DNA of 64,000 nucleotides from Nocardioides thalensis (GCF_013410655.1 NZ_JACCFP010000001.1:806001-870000); one strand, 5' to 3'; counted from the first letter of the stretch, positions 51,354 through 61,214 are shown. The notes: a model not told the origin generated them from the sequence alone. Numbers and translations: made by a program.

Positions 51354-52442
51354 GTGAGCGCGGACCGGCCCCTTCTCTTCGCCTCGGGCGACCAGGCGTA
51401 CGTCGCCGACCGCGTCGTGCGCACCTGGCACACGCCGGACGGCTCCTCGGCCGCGTGGGCCGACGAGGTCGTGGCCGCGCTGGAGCCGGGGGAGCGGGCG
51501 ATCGGGGCGCTGTCGTTCGCGCCCGGCGCGCCGGGGATCCTCCACCAGGTCACCGGCTCCGAGCGGCCGCTGGTGCGGACGGCGGGCGAGGAGCCGGAGC
51601 GCACCTACGAGGTGCGTGAGTTCCCGACGCCCGACGAGTACGCCGCGATGGTGCGCGAGGCCGTCGAGCGGATCGCCGAGGGCCCGCTGCGCAAGGTCGT
51701 GCTCGGCCGCTGCCTCGACGTGATCAGCGACCCGCCGCTCGTGCCGTCGGAGATCATCGACCGCCTCCTGGTGACCCGGCCGGGCCGCTACGTCTTCTCG
51801 GTGCCGCTCGAAGGTGCCACCGAGGTCCTGGTCGGGGCGAGCCCCGAGCTGCTGGTGCGGCGCGAGGGTGACCAGATCGCCTGCACGCCCCTCGCCGGGT
51901 CGGTGCCGCACAGCGACGACCCCGACGAGGACGCGCGGCGGGCCGAGGCCCTGCTCCTCTCGGCGAAGGACCTCGCCGAGCACGCGTTCGTCGTCGACGC
52001 GATCGTCCGCACCCTCAAGGAGGTCTGTGTCGACGTCGACGTTGCCGCCGCCCCGACCCTGCTCTCCACCGACACGGTCTGGCACCTCGCCTCGCCGATC
52101 ACGGCCCGGCTCGCCGACCCGGAGACGGGGCCCAGCGCGCTGCGCCTCGCCCAGCTCCTGCATCCCACGCCTGCCGTCGGCGGCGTGCCGACGGCCGAGG
52201 CGGCCGCGATGATCACGGCCCTCGAGGGCGACCTGCGCGACTACTTCGCCGGGTTCGTCGGCTGGGTCGACGGCGACGGCGACGGCGAGTTCGCGGTGAC
52301 GATCCGCGCCGCCACCATCGACGGGCCGCGGCTGCGGCTCTTCGCGGGCGCCGGCATCGTCGCCGGCTCCGACCCGGCCTCGGAGGTCGCCGAGACCGGC
52401 GCCAAGCTCGCCACCATGGCCCGGGTCACCGGCCTCCCATGA
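51354..52442 (+). CDS. Isochorismate synthase (MenF/EntC/DhbC family)
   Basis: 362 residues. The chorismate-binding domain is clear: PLRKVVLGRCLDVIS, GRYVFSVPLEGATEVLVGAS, PELLVRREGDQIACTPLAGS, HPTPAVGGVPTAEA and GDGEFAVTIRAATIDG. It converts chorismate to isochorismate for catecholate or salicylate siderophores or menaquinone. The adjacent Sfp-type phosphopantetheinyl transferase, overlapping by four bases, favours a siderophore role, but no peptide synthetase is in the window. No IdeR/DtxR box was recognised upstream. Confidence 0.87.
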   Translation: MSADRPLLFASGDQAYVADRVVRTWHTPDGSSAAWADEVVAALEPGERAIGALSFAPGAPGILHQVTGSERPLVRTAGEEPERTYEVREFPTPDEYAAMVREAVERIAEGPLRKVVLGRCLDVISDPPLVPSEIIDRLLVTRPGRYVFSVPLEGATEVLVGASPELLVRREGDQIACTPLAGSVPHSDDPDEDARRAEALLLSAKDLAEHAFVVDAIVRTLKEVCVDVDVAAAPTLLSTDTVWHLASPITARLADPETGPSALRLAQLLHPTPAVGGVPTAEAAAMITALEGDLRDYFAGFVGWVDGDGDGEFAVTIRAATIDGPRLRLFAGAGIVAGSDPASEVAETGAKLATMARVTGLP

Positions 52443-53035
52443 CCGTCGTCCGGTTCCTCGCCGTCGACGAGGCGCTGGCCGGCCCCGCACTCCGCCTCAC
52501 CGCGACCGAGCAGGCGCGCCACGACCGGCTGCGCGCGGAGCGCGACCGCCGGTCCTACCGGGCCGCCCACCGCCTGGTCCGGCTCTGTGTCGCCGAGCTG
52601 GTCGGCGGCGACGCCGCCGACGTCGAGCTCGCGCAGGAGTGCCCCGAGTGCCGGCTGACCGACCACGGCCGGCCGTACGTCGTCGGCGCGCCCGACGTGC
52701 ACGTGAGCCTGAGCCACACGCGGGGGTGGGTGGCCGCGATGGCGTCCGACGCGCCCTGCGGGATCGACGTGGAGCAGGTGCGCGAGGTCAGCGCCGGCGT
52801 ACCGCGCCGGGTGCTGTCCGCCGCCGAGCAGGCCTGGGTGGCCGACCAGGGCGACCCGACCCGCGCGTTCGCGGTGCTTTGGGCTCGCAAGGAGGCCCTG
52901 GTCAAGGCGGGCGTGGGCTCGATCGACGACGCCGCCCGGCTGGACGCGCTCACGGACGCGCGGCTGCGGGACTGGGCCGAGGCGCCCGCCGACGCCGCGG
53001 GGTCCTGGGTGCGCCTGTCGCCCGCGGCTCCCTAG
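52439..53035 (+). CDS. 4'-phosphopantetheinyl transferase, Sfp/EntD type
   Basis: 198 residues. It shows the metal and CoA motifs HVSLSHTRGWVAAMASD, CGIDVEQV and FAVLWARKEALVKAGVG, the full ACPS superfamily pattern. It converts apo-carrier proteins of peptide or polyketide synthases to the holo form. Coupled to the isochorismate synthase by an ATGA overlap, it probably serves a siderophore or other secondary metabolite pathway encoded elsewhere. Confidence 0.88.
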   Translation: MTVVRFLAVDEALAGPALRLTATEQARHDRLRAERDRRSYRAAHRLVRLCVAELVGGDAADVELAQECPECRLTDHGRPYVVGAPDVHVSLSHTRGWVAAMASDAPCGIDVEQVREVSAGVPRRVLSAAEQAWVADQGDPTRAFAVLWARKEALVKAGVGSIDDAARLDALTDARLRDWAEAPADAAGSWVRLSPAAP

Positions 53036-53102
53036 CAGAATCCCGCGCCGGGGACGGCGTGTCTCAGACATCGAGGTCGCCGTCGGCGACGCCGTCCGTA
53101 CC

Positions 53103-53108
53103 TACACT
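53103..53108 (+). promoter_or_regulatory. -10 box TACACT before the FadR-type regulator
   Basis: It ends six bases before ATG 53115 with no Shine-Dalgarno sequence, consistent with a leaderless mRNA. Confidence 0.5.
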
Positions 53109-53114
53109 CGGTCC

Positions 53115-53780
53115 ATGGCGATGGGCAGCCTGCGGGCACAGCAGACCGTGCAGCGGCTGAAGGCCGACATCATGGCCGGCCGGTGGCCCGTCAACGGCAA
53201 GATCCCGACCGAGGGCGAGCTCGCCGAGGAGCTCGGCGTCGGCCGCAGCACGATCCGCGAGGCGGTGCGGAGCCTGGCCTACCTCGGCATGCTCGAGCCG
53301 TCGCCGGGGCGCGGCACGTTCGTCCGGTCGCTGGGGCCGGTGCGCGGCGTGCTCGCCGACTTCGCCGCCGAGCACTCGTGGGTCGACGTCCTGCACATCC
53401 GCCGGATGCTCGAGATCCAGGCAGCGGAGCTCGCCGTCCTGCGGGCGACCGACGAGGCGCTCGACCGCGTGCAGGAGGCGCACGAGGCAGAGCTGGCGGG
53501 CGACGGCGCACCGGGCCGCTTCCACGCCGTCGTCATCGACATCGGGGAGAACCTGGTCCTGGCCGAGCTCTACAACGGCCTCTCGGCCGCGCTCCGGCGG
53601 GCCATGGACGACGGCACCAGCATCGAGGACGCGGGCGCCGTACGCCTGGCGAAGAGCGTCCAGGCGAGCCTCGACGAGCACGCCGCACTGATCGCGGCGC
53701 TCCGCACGCGCAACCTGCTCGCGGCGGTCTCGCTGGCGGCCGAGCACGCCTGTCACGATCTCGTCAGGCCCGCCGAGTAA
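53115..53780 (+). CDS. GntR-family regulator, FadR/FCD type
   Basis: 221 residues. The N-terminal winged helix (IPTEGELAEELGVGRSTIRE, AVRSLAYLGMLEPSPGRGTF) is followed by a helical FCD-type ligand domain (HIRRMLEIQAAELAVLRATD, FHAVVIDIGENLVLAELYNG, LAAVSLAAEHACHDLV). The FCD metal-site Asp/His set is partly recognisable. The ligand and target are unknown. It is monocistronic. Confidence 0.88.
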   Translation: MAMGSLRAQQTVQRLKADIMAGRWPVNGKIPTEGELAEELGVGRSTIREAVRSLAYLGMLEPSPGRGTFVRSLGPVRGVLADFAAEHSWVDVLHIRRMLEIQAAELAVLRATDEALDRVQEAHEAELAGDGAPGRFHAVVIDIGENLVLAELYNGLSAALRRAMDDGTSIEDAGAVRLAKSVQASLDEHAALIAALRTRNLLAAVSLAAEHACHDLVRPAE

Positions 53781-53814
53781 CGGGCGGCGGCCGGATCTCG
53801 CTAGGGTGGGAGCG

Positions 53815-53940
53815 ACCGCGAGGGGAGTATTCCTACGCTGCGGGGTCGTCAGCACGACCGGCCAGGCACCACGGGGCCGGTCCGGGCCCGCAGGTCGCCG
53901 AGCTGAGAGACGAGCGGCGACGGAAGAGACCTCGGGGGAT
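53815..53940 (+). promoter_or_regulatory. yybP-ykoY (manganese) riboswitch-like leader of the TerC gene
   Basis: The 189-bp leader contains GAGGGGAGTATTCC (53820-53833) and GGAAGAGACCTCG (53922-53934), the two conserved loop segments of the yybP-ykoY aptamer. A basal stem CGAGG/CCTCG (53819-53823 / 53930-53934) and several internal hairpins join them. TerC proteins are classic targets of this Mn2+-sensing RNA. The assignment is by eye; a covariance-model hit would confirm it. Confidence 0.65.
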
Positions 53941-53969
53941 CGACCGACCCCCCGAACGAAGGAATCTCT

Positions 53970-55004
53970 GTGGAAGTAACGACCCTGGAATGGGCCATCA
54001 CCATCGCCGTCACCGTCGGCGTGCTCATCTTCGACGTCATCGTCATCGCACGTGACCCGCACGAGCCGACGCTCAAGGAGTGCGCGATCGCGCTCTCGGT
54101 CTACATCGGCGCGGCCGTCGCGTTCGGCGTGTGGACCTGGTCCTACCACGGCCAGGACTACGGCATCGAGTTCTACGCCGGCTGGCTGACCGAGTACAGC
54201 CTGTCGATCGACAACCTGTTCGTCTTCATCATCTTGATGGCGGCGTTGAAGGTCCCGAGGAAGTACCAGCAGGAAGCGCTGATGGTCGGCATCGTGCTGG
54301 CCCTGATCTTCCGCGGCATCTTCATCGCGCTCGGCTACACGCTGATCGAGAACTTCAGCTGGGTCTTCTACATCTTCGGCGCGTTCCTCGTCTACACCGC
54401 GGTCAACCTCGTCCGCAGCCACATGACGCACGAGGAGGAGCACCCCGAGGACAACGCGATCGTGAAGTTCGCGCAGACCCACCTGCGCACCGGCACGGCG
54501 TACCACGGGCTGAAGCTCTGGTACCACGAGAACGGTGTCCGGGTGTTCTCGCCGATCCTGATCGTGATCATCGCGCTCGGCTTCACCGACATCCTGTTCG
54601 CGCTCGACTCGATCCCGGCGATCTTCGGCATCACCCAGGAGCCCTACCTGGTGTTCACGGCCAACGTGTTCGCGCTGATGGGGCTGCGCCAGCTCTACTT
54701 CCTGCTCGGCGGCCTGCTCAAGAAGCTCGTCTACCTGTCCTTCGGGCTCGCGTTCATCCTGGCGTTCATCGGCGTGAAGCTCGTGCTGCACGCCCTGCAC
54801 GAGAACGAGCTGTCGTTCATCAACGACGGCCACCACGTGAGCGTCCCGGAGATCTCCTCGTTGCTGAGCCTCGGGGTGATCATCACGACGCTGATCCTCA
54901 CCGCCGTCGCGAGCCTCTGGAGGACGCGCAACGAGGAGGCGGACACGGTCGACGAGGTCATGGCCGACGTCGACGAGACGCCCGGCTCCGACTGGCGGAG
55001 CTGA
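53970..55004 (+). CDS. TerC-family integral membrane protein (putative Mn2+ exporter)
   Basis: 344 residues from GTG 53970 with GAAGGAATC upstream. About nine helices; signature motifs are TEYSLSIDNLFVFIILMAAL and GFTDILFALDSIPAIFGITQ, the acidic membrane residues that bind metal in the LysE-like TerC fold. The family exports manganese or otherwise loads secreted metalloenzymes. The tellurite name is historical. The riboswitch-like leader supports a manganese role. Confidence 0.9.
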   Translation: MEVTTLEWAITIAVTVGVLIFDVIVIARDPHEPTLKECAIALSVYIGAAVAFGVWTWSYHGQDYGIEFYAGWLTEYSLSIDNLFVFIILMAALKVPRKYQQEALMVGIVLALIFRGIFIALGYTLIENFSWVFYIFGAFLVYTAVNLVRSHMTHEEEHPEDNAIVKFAQTHLRTGTAYHGLKLWYHENGVRVFSPILIVIIALGFTDILFALDSIPAIFGITQEPYLVFTANVFALMGLRQLYFLLGGLLKKLVYLSFGLAFILAFIGVKLVLHALHENELSFINDGHHVSVPEISSLLSLGVIITTLILTAVASLWRTRNEEADTVDEVMADVDETPGSDWRS

Positions 55005-55144
55005 TCCAGCTTCCTCCCTCCGGGCGATCCGTCCGGAGGGAGGAAGAGGTGCGCGGCAGCGTCGCTTAGGGTTGGGCGACCGAATGCTCCCCACCCACGC
55101 GCCCGCGGGGTGGCGGGTGGGACCTATCAGCGACGCGAGGAACT

Positions 55145-57580
55145 GTGGACCGACTCCAGGTGCAGTGGGCGGGCACGTCCCGGACGTTCGACGGTGACCG
55201 CGTCGTCATCGGCCGCGAGCTCGACTGCGACGTGACGGTGGGGGACGCCAGGGCGTCCCGCCACCACGTCATCGTGCAGCGCGAGGCCGGCGCCTGGGTC
55301 GTCGTCGACGCCAGCAGCAACGGCACGTTCGTCCAGGGGCGGCGCATCACGCGCCTACCGCTGGGCCCGGCGCCGGTCGACCTGCGGCTGGGCCGCCCGG
55401 ACGGCGAGCCGGTGGTCGTCGCGGCGCTCCCGGTCTCGGCTGCGCCGCAGGCCCCGGCCGACAACGACTGGTGGCGCCAGCTGCCGCCGCCGCAGCTGCC
55501 CACCGGCGCGCCGGCCGCGGACGCGTGGCAGCCGCAGTCCGTCGTGCCGCCGGGCCAGCTCGCGCACGGCACGTCGGTCTTCCTCCCGGCCCAGGTGCAG
55601 GCCGGCCGGAGCCTGACCATCGGCCGCGACCACGGCAACGACATCGTGCTCGACGACCCGCTCGTCAGCCGGCGGCACGCCCGGCTCGACCCGGCCGGCC
55701 CGCACGGGCCCGCCGTGCTCCACGACCTCGGCAGCTTCAACGGCACGTTCGTCAACGGCCAGCGGCTGGAGGGCTCGATCGAGCTGGAGGTCGGCGCCGA
55801 GGTGATCGTCGGCAACCAGACGTTCCGGTGGGACGGCGGCCAGCTCCTCGCCTCGGCGACCCAGCACGAGTTCACGCTGTACGCCGACGGGCTCAGCACC
55901 GTGCTGCCCGACGGCCGGCAGCTGCTCCAGAACGCGTCGTTCCAGCTCGGCCCGTCCAGCCTGACCGCGGTCATCGGCCCGTCCGGCGCCGGCAAGTCGA
56001 CCATGCTCGGCGCCCTCACCGGCCTCCGTCCCGCGACCCACGGCCGGGTGATCTGGCAGGGCCACGACCTCTACGCCCACTACGACCAGCTCCGCTTCCA
56101 GATCGGGCTGGTGCCGCAGCAGGACATCCAGCACCCGCAGCTGAAGGTCAAGCAGGCGCTCGGCTACGCCGCCAAGCTCCGGCTGCCTCCCGACACCACC
56201 GCCCAGGAGCGCGACGCCCGGGTGCAGACGGTCGCGCAGCAGCTCCAGCTCACCGAGCGGCTCAACAACCGGATCGGCACCCAGCTCTCGGGCGGCCAGA
56301 AGAAGCGCGTCTCGATCGCCACCGAGCTGCTCACCGCGCCGCCGCTGCTCTTCCTCGACGAGCCGACGTCCGGGCTCGACCCGGGGCTCGACCTCGAGGT
56401 CATGAAGCAGCTGCGCACCCTGGCCGACGACGGCCGCGTCGTCATGGTCGTCACCCACTCGGTGCTCGCCCTCGACGTCTGCGACAACGTGATGGTGCTC
56501 GCCCCCGGCGGCCGGATCGCCTACTTCGGCCCGCCCGCCGGCGTCCTCGAGCACTTCGGCTGCTCGACCTACCCGCAGGTGTTCGACCTGCTCGACGACC
56601 CCGACCTCTGGCAGCGGATCCCGGCGCCGGCGCGCTCCGTCGACACCGCCTCGCTCCCAGCGGCCGCGGCCGCCGTACCCGCTCCGCCACGGCAGTCCCT
56701 CGGCCGCCAGTTCGGCACCCTGGTGGCCCGCAACGCCGCCGTCGTCGTCGCCGACAAGCTGCTGCTCGGGATGCTGCTCCTGCTCCCGCTGATCCTCGGC
56801 GGGCTGAGCCGGCTGGTGCCGGGCGACAACGGGCTCTCGCTCGACGCGTCGCGGTTCTGCCCGGAGGGCCTCCAGCGGCTCGGCCCCGGCCGGTGCCAGC
56901 GGCCGGACGGCACGATCGTGCCCGCGGTGTTCGACCAGGGCGAGCCGACGCAGCGGCTGATCGTGCTGATCGTCGCCGCCTGCCTGATGGGCACGGCGAT
57001 AGCCATCCGTGAGCTGGTCGGAGAGCGGCCGATCTTCCGGCGGGAGTACGCCGTCGGCCTCTCGCCCGCCGTCTACTTCGCCAGCAAGGTCTTCGTCCTG
57101 GGCGCCGCGGCGTTCCTCCAAGGCGTCGTCGTCACGTTCATCGCGACCGTGGGCCTGCCGGGACCTGACGGGTCCCTCGGCGGGACGCGGGTGGCGCTGA
57201 CGATCGCGACGCTGTCGTTCACGATGGCCGTGGTCGGCCTGGCGCTCTCCGCGCTCGTGACGAGCACCGAGCAGACGATGCCCACGCTGGTCGGCGTGAT
57301 CATGGTGCAGCTGGTGCTCTCCGGGTCGCTGTTTGCGATCGCCGGGCGGCCGCTCCTGGAGCAGATCGCGTGGCTGTCGCCGTCGCGGTGGGCGTATGCG
57401 GCGAGCGCGTCGGCGATGGGGCTGGTGCGGGGCCAGAACGACCGGGAGACCGAGGACTGGATCGCGCTCGATGGGGCGGGGCACTACTTCATGGACATGT
57501 TCGTGCTGGGGATCCTGTGTCTGCTGGCGTTGGGCGCGGGCCTGTTGCTGGTACGGCGGAGCGCCACTTCCGACAAGTGA
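55145..57580 (+). CDS. FHA-domain ABC transporter (ATPase and membrane domains fused; Rv1747-like)
   Basis: 811 residues from GTG 55145. In order: FHA domain 1 ([20 protein letters not shown], residues about 20-45), FHA domain 2 ([20 protein letters not shown], about 160-180), an ABCG-type ATPase (Walker [10 protein letters not shown] near 278-286; signature [10 protein letters not shown] near 381; [12 protein letters not shown]), and an ABC2-type membrane domain from about 530. FHA domains bind phosphothreonine, so Ser/Thr kinase control is expected, as for mycobacterial Rv1747, a lipooligosaccharide exporter. No kinase gene is adjacent. The substrate is unknown. Confidence 0.92.
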   Translation: MDRLQVQWAGTSRTFDGDRVVIGRELDCDVTVGDARASRHHVIVQREAGAWVVVDASSNGTFVQGRRITRLPLGPAPVDLRLGRPDGEPVVVAALPVSAAPQAPADNDWWRQLPPPQLPTGAPAADAWQPQSVVPPGQLAHGTSVFLPAQVQAGRSLTIGRDHGNDIVLDDPLVSRRHARLDPAGPHGPAVLHDLGSFNGTFVNGQRLEGSIELEVGAEVIVGNQTFRWDGGQLLASATQHEFTLYADGLSTVLPDGRQLLQNASFQLGPSSLTAVIGPSGAGKSTMLGALTGLRPATHGRVIWQGHDLYAHYDQLRFQIGLVPQQDIQHPQLKVKQALGYAAKLRLPPDTTAQERDARVQTVAQQLQLTERLNNRIGTQLSGGQKKRVSIATELLTAPPLLFLDEPTSGLDPGLDLEVMKQLRTLADDGRVVMVVTHSVLALDVCDNVMVLAPGGRIAYFGPPAGVLEHFGCSTYPQVFDLLDDPDLWQRIPAPARSVDTASLPAAAAAVPAPPRQSLGRQFGTLVARNAAVVVADKLLLGMLLLLPLILGGLSRLVPGDNGLSLDASRFCPEGLQRLGPGRCQRPDGTIVPAVFDQGEPTQRLIVLIVAACLMGTAIAIRELVGERPIFRREYAVGLSPAVYFASKVFVLGAAAFLQGVVVTFIATVGLPGPDGSLGGTRVALTIATLSFTMAVVGLALSALVTSTEQTMPTLVGVIMVQLVLSGSLFAIAGRPLLEQIAWLSPSRWAYAASASAMGLVRGQNDRETEDWIALDGAGHYFMDMFVLGILCLLALGAGLLLVRRSATSDK

Positions 57581-57594
57581 GCGCGGCCCTCGTT

Positions 57595-57785
57595 CGGCGC
57601 CGGTACCCCGCCGAAGGGTGGCCTCCGGCCACGACCGGCGCCCTCCGGGCTTGGTCGCTCCGCCGCGCTGCGGCGCTCTCTTGGTTGCGCGCCGCTGGGG
57701 GTGGGGCGCCGGCGCGTCGTCGCGAAATCGCCCGGAGGGCACCGGTCGCGTCCGGACGCCGGCCGGGGGCGGCGTACCGGCGCCG
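57595..57785. repeat. Large hairpin element, copy B, intergenic (P4)
   Basis: A 56-bp arm at 57595-57650 pairs imperfectly with 57730-57785, with perfect blocks such as CGGCGCCGGTAC / GTACCGGCGCCG and GCCCTCCGGGC / GCCCGGAGGGC. The 79-nt apex 57651-57729 matches copy A in coxG (24 of the first 28 bases, and an identical GGGCGCCGGCGCGTCGTCGC block). It fills most of the 293-bp gap, which holds no gene; a short GGGAATGTGGG direct repeat follows at about 57819-57850. Confidence 0.85.
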
Positions 57786-57873
57786 CTCGCTGGTCGCGCT
57801 CGCTTGTCGGGCGGCTCCGGGAATGTGGGTGGGTCGGGAATGTGGGGGCGGGGGAGTGTCTTGGGGATAGGTG

Positions 57874-58929
57874 ATGTCTTCCTCTGATCTCGCCCTGTCG
57901 GTGCTCGACCTGGTGCCGGTGCGCGCCGACCAGGGCAGCGGTGACGCGATTGCGGCGTCGCTGGAGCTGGCGCGGACCGCTGACCGGCTCGGGTACACGC
58001 GGTACTGGCTTGCTGAGCACCACAACATGCCGGCGGTGGCGGCGACGAACCCGCCGGTGCTGATCTCGATGGTGGCGGGGGCGACGGAGCGGATCCGGGT
58101 GGGGTCGGGCGGCGTGATGCTGCCGAACCACGCGCCGTTGGTGGTCGCCGAGCAGTTCGCGCTGCTCGAGGCGGCGTACCCGGGGCGGATCGACCTCGGG
58201 ATCGGCCGGGCGCCGGGCACCGACCCGGTGACGAGCTGGGCGCTGCGCCACGGTGCCGGTGGAGTGTCGGACGAGGCGGTCAACCGGTTCCCGGAGTACG
58301 TCGACAACGTGCTCGCGATGATGGAGCCGACGGGGGTCGGGCTCGACCTGCGGGGGCGCACCCACGTGCTGAAGGCGACGCCGTCGGCGCGGTCGGTGCC
58401 CACGATCTGGCTGCTGGGCTCCTCCGACTACTCCGCGCGGCTGGCCGCGGAGAAGGGAATGCCGTACGTCTTCGCCCACCACTTCTCCGGGTCCGGCACC
58501 GCCGAGGCGCTGGAGCTCTACCGCAGCAGCTTCCAGCCCTCGCCGGAGCTCTCCGAGCCGCGCACCTTCCTGACGGTCAACGCCGCGGTCGCCGAGACCG
58601 CCGAGGAGGCCGAACGGCTCGCGCTGCCGCAGCTGCTCCAGATGCTGGCGCTGCGCACCGGGCAGCCGCTCGCGCCGCAGCCGCACGTGGAGGAGGCCGA
58701 GAAGCGGGTGGCCGACGGGCTGCCGCCCGGCCACGACGACCTGCTGGAGGCGATGCGGCGCCGCTGGGTCGTGGGAGACCCCGGCGCGGCGCGCGCCGAG
58801 ATCGAGGGGCTCGCGGCGTCGTACGGCGTGGACGAGGTGATGGTGCACCCGGTCGCCGGCGCGTACGTCGGGACCGACCCGGCGGCGGCCCCCGGACGCG
58901 TGCGAACCCTGGAGCTGCTCGTCCGCTGA
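57874..58929 (+). CDS. LLM-class flavin-dependent oxidoreductase (luciferase-like)
   Basis: 351 residues. LLM hallmarks are [55 protein letters not shown] and [13 protein letters not shown], matching the subgroup (TIGR03558-like) of F420- or FMN-linked monooxygenases with unassigned substrates. The start is ATG 57874, or GTG 57871 immediately before. It is the last gene of the insert in the ribosomal superoperon. Confidence 0.9.
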   Translation: MSSSDLALSVLDLVPVRADQGSGDAIAASLELARTADRLGYTRYWLAEHHNMPAVAATNPPVLISMVAGATERIRVGSGGVMLPNHAPLVVAEQFALLEAAYPGRIDLGIGRAPGTDPVTSWALRHGAGGVSDEAVNRFPEYVDNVLAMMEPTGVGLDLRGRTHVLKATPSARSVPTIWLLGSSDYSARLAAEKGMPYVFAHHFSGSGTAEALELYRSSFQPSPELSEPRTFLTVNAAVAETAEEAERLALPQLLQMLALRTGQPLAPQPHVEEAEKRVADGLPPGHDDLLEAMRRRWVVGDPGAARAEIEGLAASYGVDEVMVHPVAGAYVGTDPAAAPGRVRTLELLVR

Positions 58930-58964
58930 GCGTCGCCGATTGGGAGATCGTGAATCGATCGGAC

Positions 58965-58970
58965 TAAACT
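58965..58970 (+). promoter_or_regulatory. -10 box TAAACT for the infA-alpha operon
   Basis: TAAACT lies in the 172-bp leader before infA, with TTGGGA 19 bp upstream as a weak -35. It would give a leader of about 125 bases. It is a reasonable start point because the LLM gene upstream is unrelated. Confidence 0.5.
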
Positions 58971-59101
58971 GGCGTGTCGGCCCAACGTGGGTCTGTGTCG
59001 TGGTGCACGGACTTCACGAGGTCCACCGTGTGCGTGTCGCCCAGGCGACCGGTCGCGGAGGTTCCCGGGTCACCGGAAGATACCCCAACCCGAAGGACGG
59101 C

Positions 59102-59323
59102 ATGGCGAAGAAAGAAGGCGTCATCGAGATGGAGGGCTCCGTTGTGGAGGCCCTTCCTAACGCGATGTTCCGCGTGGAGCTGAGCAACGGCCACAAGGTC
59201 CTCGCTCACATCAGCGGGAAGATGCGCCAGCACTACATCCGGATCCTCCCCGAGGACCGGGTCGTGGTGGAGCTTTCGCCGTACGACCTGTCCCGCGGAC
59301 GGATCGTCTACCGCTACAAGTGA
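59102..59323 (+). CDS. infA: Translation initiation factor IF-1
   Basis: 73 residues, [20 protein letters not shown] to the C-terminal [15 protein letters not shown], an S1-type OB fold with [20 protein letters not shown]. It blocks the A site during initiation. A longer frame from 58940 overlaps the promoter and is rejected. GAAGGACGGC supplies the ribosome binding site. Confidence 0.98.
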   Translation: MAKKEGVIEMEGSVVEALPNAMFRVELSNGHKVLAHISGKMRQHYIRILPEDRVVVELSPYDLSRGRIVYRYK

Positions 59324-59368
59324 GCCATCGCTCACTGGTGCCAACCACGAGCAAGAAAGGGCTGACTC

Positions 59369-59482
59369 ATGAAGGTCAACCCGAGCGTCAAGCCGATCTG
59401 TGACAAGTGCAAGGTGATCCGTCGCCACGGCCGCGTCATGGTGATCTGCGAGAACCCGCGCCACAAGCAGCGCCAGGGCTGA
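59369..59482 (+). CDS. rpmJ: Large-subunit ribosomal protein L36 (bL36)
   Basis: 37 residues, [20 protein letters not shown] onward, ending [10 protein letters not shown]11, C14 and C27 with H32 make the zinc ribbon, so this is the C+ form. GAAAGGGCTGACTC provides the ribosome binding site. It is a very short gene and easily overlooked. Confidence 0.98.
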   Translation: MKVNPSVKPICDKCKVIRRHGRVMVICENPRHKQRQG

Positions 59483-59575
59483 AGTTCTCGTCGCACAACT
59501 GAATACGACACCACGTGATCGCTAGGTCCTGAGAAGGACTGACCACCTCCGGAACGGATGGCCGGAGCTTCCCGG

Positions 59576-59608
59576 GGTTTCGAGGCTCGCAAGCTCGCAC
59601 CTCAACCG
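59576..59608. repeat. GGTTTCGAGG palindromic repeat, intergenic copy before rpsM (P2)
   Basis: GGTTTCGAGGCTCG and CGCACCTCAACCG flank only CAAGCT, the shortest form of the element. It lies in the 180-bp rpmJ-rpsM spacer, 55 bp before rpsM, and would fold in the transcript. Confidence 0.87.
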
Positions 59609-59662
59609 CCGGAAAGACGCATCACGACCACACCACCGTGAATCCAAGGAGAAACGCCAGAC

Positions 59663-60040
59663 ATGGCACGCCTCGTCGGAGTCGACCTGCCGCGCGACAA
59701 GCGCATCGAGGTCGCTCTTACCTACATCTACGGCATCGGCCGTACCAGCAGCCAGCAGCTGCTCGCTGTCACCGGGGTCAACCCGAACCTCCGCGTCCAC
59801 GAGCTCGGCGACGAGGAGCTGGTCAAGCTCCGCGACGCGATCGAGTCCGCCGGGATCAAGATCGAGGGTGACCTGCGCCGCGAGGTGCAGGCCGACATCC
59901 GTCGCAAGATCGAGATCGGCAGCTACCAGGGACGTCGCCACCGCATGGGCCTTCCGGTCCGCGGTCAGCGCACCAAGACCAACGCGCGCACCCGCAAGGG
60001 CCCGAAGCGCACCGTTGCCGGCAAGAAGAAGGCGAAGTGA
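59663..60040 (+). CDS. rpsM: Small-subunit ribosomal protein S13 (uS13)
   Basis: 125 residues: [40 protein letters not shown], and the C-terminal [20 protein letters not shown] tail that reaches the P-site tRNA. AAGGAGAAACGCCAGAC is a strong ribosome binding site, restoring initiation after the repeat-bearing spacer. Confidence 0.98.
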   Translation: MARLVGVDLPRDKRIEVALTYIYGIGRTSSQQLLAVTGVNPNLRVHELGDEELVKLRDAIESAGIKIEGDLRREVQADIRRKIEIGSYQGRRHRMGLPVRGQRTKTNARTRKGPKRTVAGKKKAK

Positions 60041-60045
60041 TCTAG

Positions 60046-60450
60046 ATGCCCCCCAAGGCTCGCGCCGGCGCCGCGAAGAAGGTGCGCCGCAAGGAGAAGA
60101 AGAACGTCGCTCAGGGCGAGGCCCACATCAAGAGCACGTTCAACAACACGATCGTCACGATCACCGACCCCACTGGTGCGGTGATCTCGTGGGCCTCTGC
60201 CGGCACCGTCGGCTTCAAGGGCTCGCGCAAGTCCACCCCGTACGCCGCGCAGATGGCCGCTGAGGCCGCCGGTCGCCGGGCGATGGACCACGGCATGAAG
60301 AAGATCGACGTCTTCGTCAAGGGCCCGGGCTCGGGCCGCGAGACGGCGATCCGGTCCCTGGGTGCGATCGGCCTCGAGGTCGGCACCATCCAGGACGTCA
60401 CCCCCACCCCGCACAACGGTTGCCGCCCGCCCAAGCGCCGGCGCGTCTGA
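60046..60450 (+). CDS. rpsK: Small-subunit ribosomal protein S11 (uS11)
   Basis: 134 residues: basic N-terminus, then [40 protein letters not shown] and the C-terminal [15 protein letters not shown]. It forms part of the 30S platform near the E-site codon. Confidence 0.98.
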   Translation: MPPKARAGAAKKVRRKEKKNVAQGEAHIKSTFNNTIVTITDPTGAVISWASAGTVGFKGSRKSTPYAAQMAAEAAGRRAMDHGMKKIDVFVKGPGSGRETAIRSLGAIGLEVGTIQDVTPTPHNGCRPPKRRRV

Positions 60451-60480
60451 CCCCGACACTGAGAAAGAGAGGCTAAGGAA

Positions 60481-61089
60481 ATGGCCCGTTACACCGGTCC
60501 CATCACCAAGAAGTCGCGCCGTCTCGGTGTCGACCTCATCGGGGGCGACGCCGCCTTCGAGAAGCGCCCCTACCCGCCGGGCCAGCACGGCCGCGCGCGG
60601 ATCAAGGAGAGCGAGTACCGCAACCAGCTGCAGGAGAAGCAGAAGGCCCGCTTCACCTACGGCGTCATGGAGAAGCAGTTCCACCGCTACTACGAGGAGG
60701 CCGCTCGTCGCCAGGGCAAGACCGGCGACAACCTCCTCCAGCTGCTGGAGTGCCGCCTCGACAACGTCGTCTACCGCGCCGGTTTCGCCCGGACCCGTCG
60801 CCACGCGCGCCAGCTCGTGGTCCACGGCCACTTCCTGGTGAACGGCCAGAAGGTCGACATCCCGTCCTTCCAGGTGTCGCAGTACGACATCATCGACGTG
60901 CGCGAGAAGTCGCTCGAGATGACGCCGTTCATCGTCGCCCGGGAGACCCACGGCGAGCGGGTCGTGCCGGCGTGGCTCGAGGCCCTGCCGTCGCGGATGC
61001 GCGTCCTGGTGCACCAGCTGCCGGTCCGGGAGCAGATCGACATCCCGGTCCAGGAGCAGCTCATCGTGGAGTACTACTCCAAGAAGTGA
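60481..61089 (+). CDS. rpsD: Small-subunit ribosomal protein S4 (uS4), cysteine-free type
   Basis: 202 residues: MARYTGPITKKSRRLGVDLI, PPGQHGRARIKESEYRNQLQ and the S4 RNA-binding domain LECRLDNVVYRAGFARTRRH, ARQLVVHGHFLVNGQKVDIP. The N-terminal zinc-binding Cys set found in some S4 proteins is absent (C- form). It is a primary 16S binder and often a translational repressor. Confidence 0.98.
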   Translation: MARYTGPITKKSRRLGVDLIGGDAAFEKRPYPPGQHGRARIKESEYRNQLQEKQKARFTYGVMEKQFHRYYEEAARRQGKTGDNLLQLLECRLDNVVYRAGFARTRRHARQLVVHGHFLVNGQKVDIPSFQVSQYDIIDVREKSLEMTPFIVARETHGERVVPAWLEALPSRMRVLVHQLPVREQIDIPVQEQLIVEYYSKK

Positions 61090-61096
61090 CGTGGTG

Positions 61097-61132
61097 ACGC
61101 CGGGGGTGGCGCTCCACGGCCGGCCCCGGCGT
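61097..61132 (+). other. Hairpin between rpsD and rpoA
   Basis: ACGCCGGGG (61097-61105) pairs with CCCCGGCGT (61124-61132), starting seven bases after the rpsD stop, with no T-tract. It may be an attenuator or processing site that tunes rpoA relative to the ribosomal genes. Confidence 0.55.
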
Positions 61133-61214
61133 CCCGTCGCAACATCTCTTCTCCAACACCAGCACCACGTCTGGACCCTCATATAGCGGTCGGTCCGGAA
61201 AGGAAAAGAACACA

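Noticed and set aside
57581..57873. Overlapping small frames in the gap before the LLM gene
   Set aside because: They are Arg/Pro/Ala-rich frames through the large inverted repeat, without a ribosome binding site or family resemblance.
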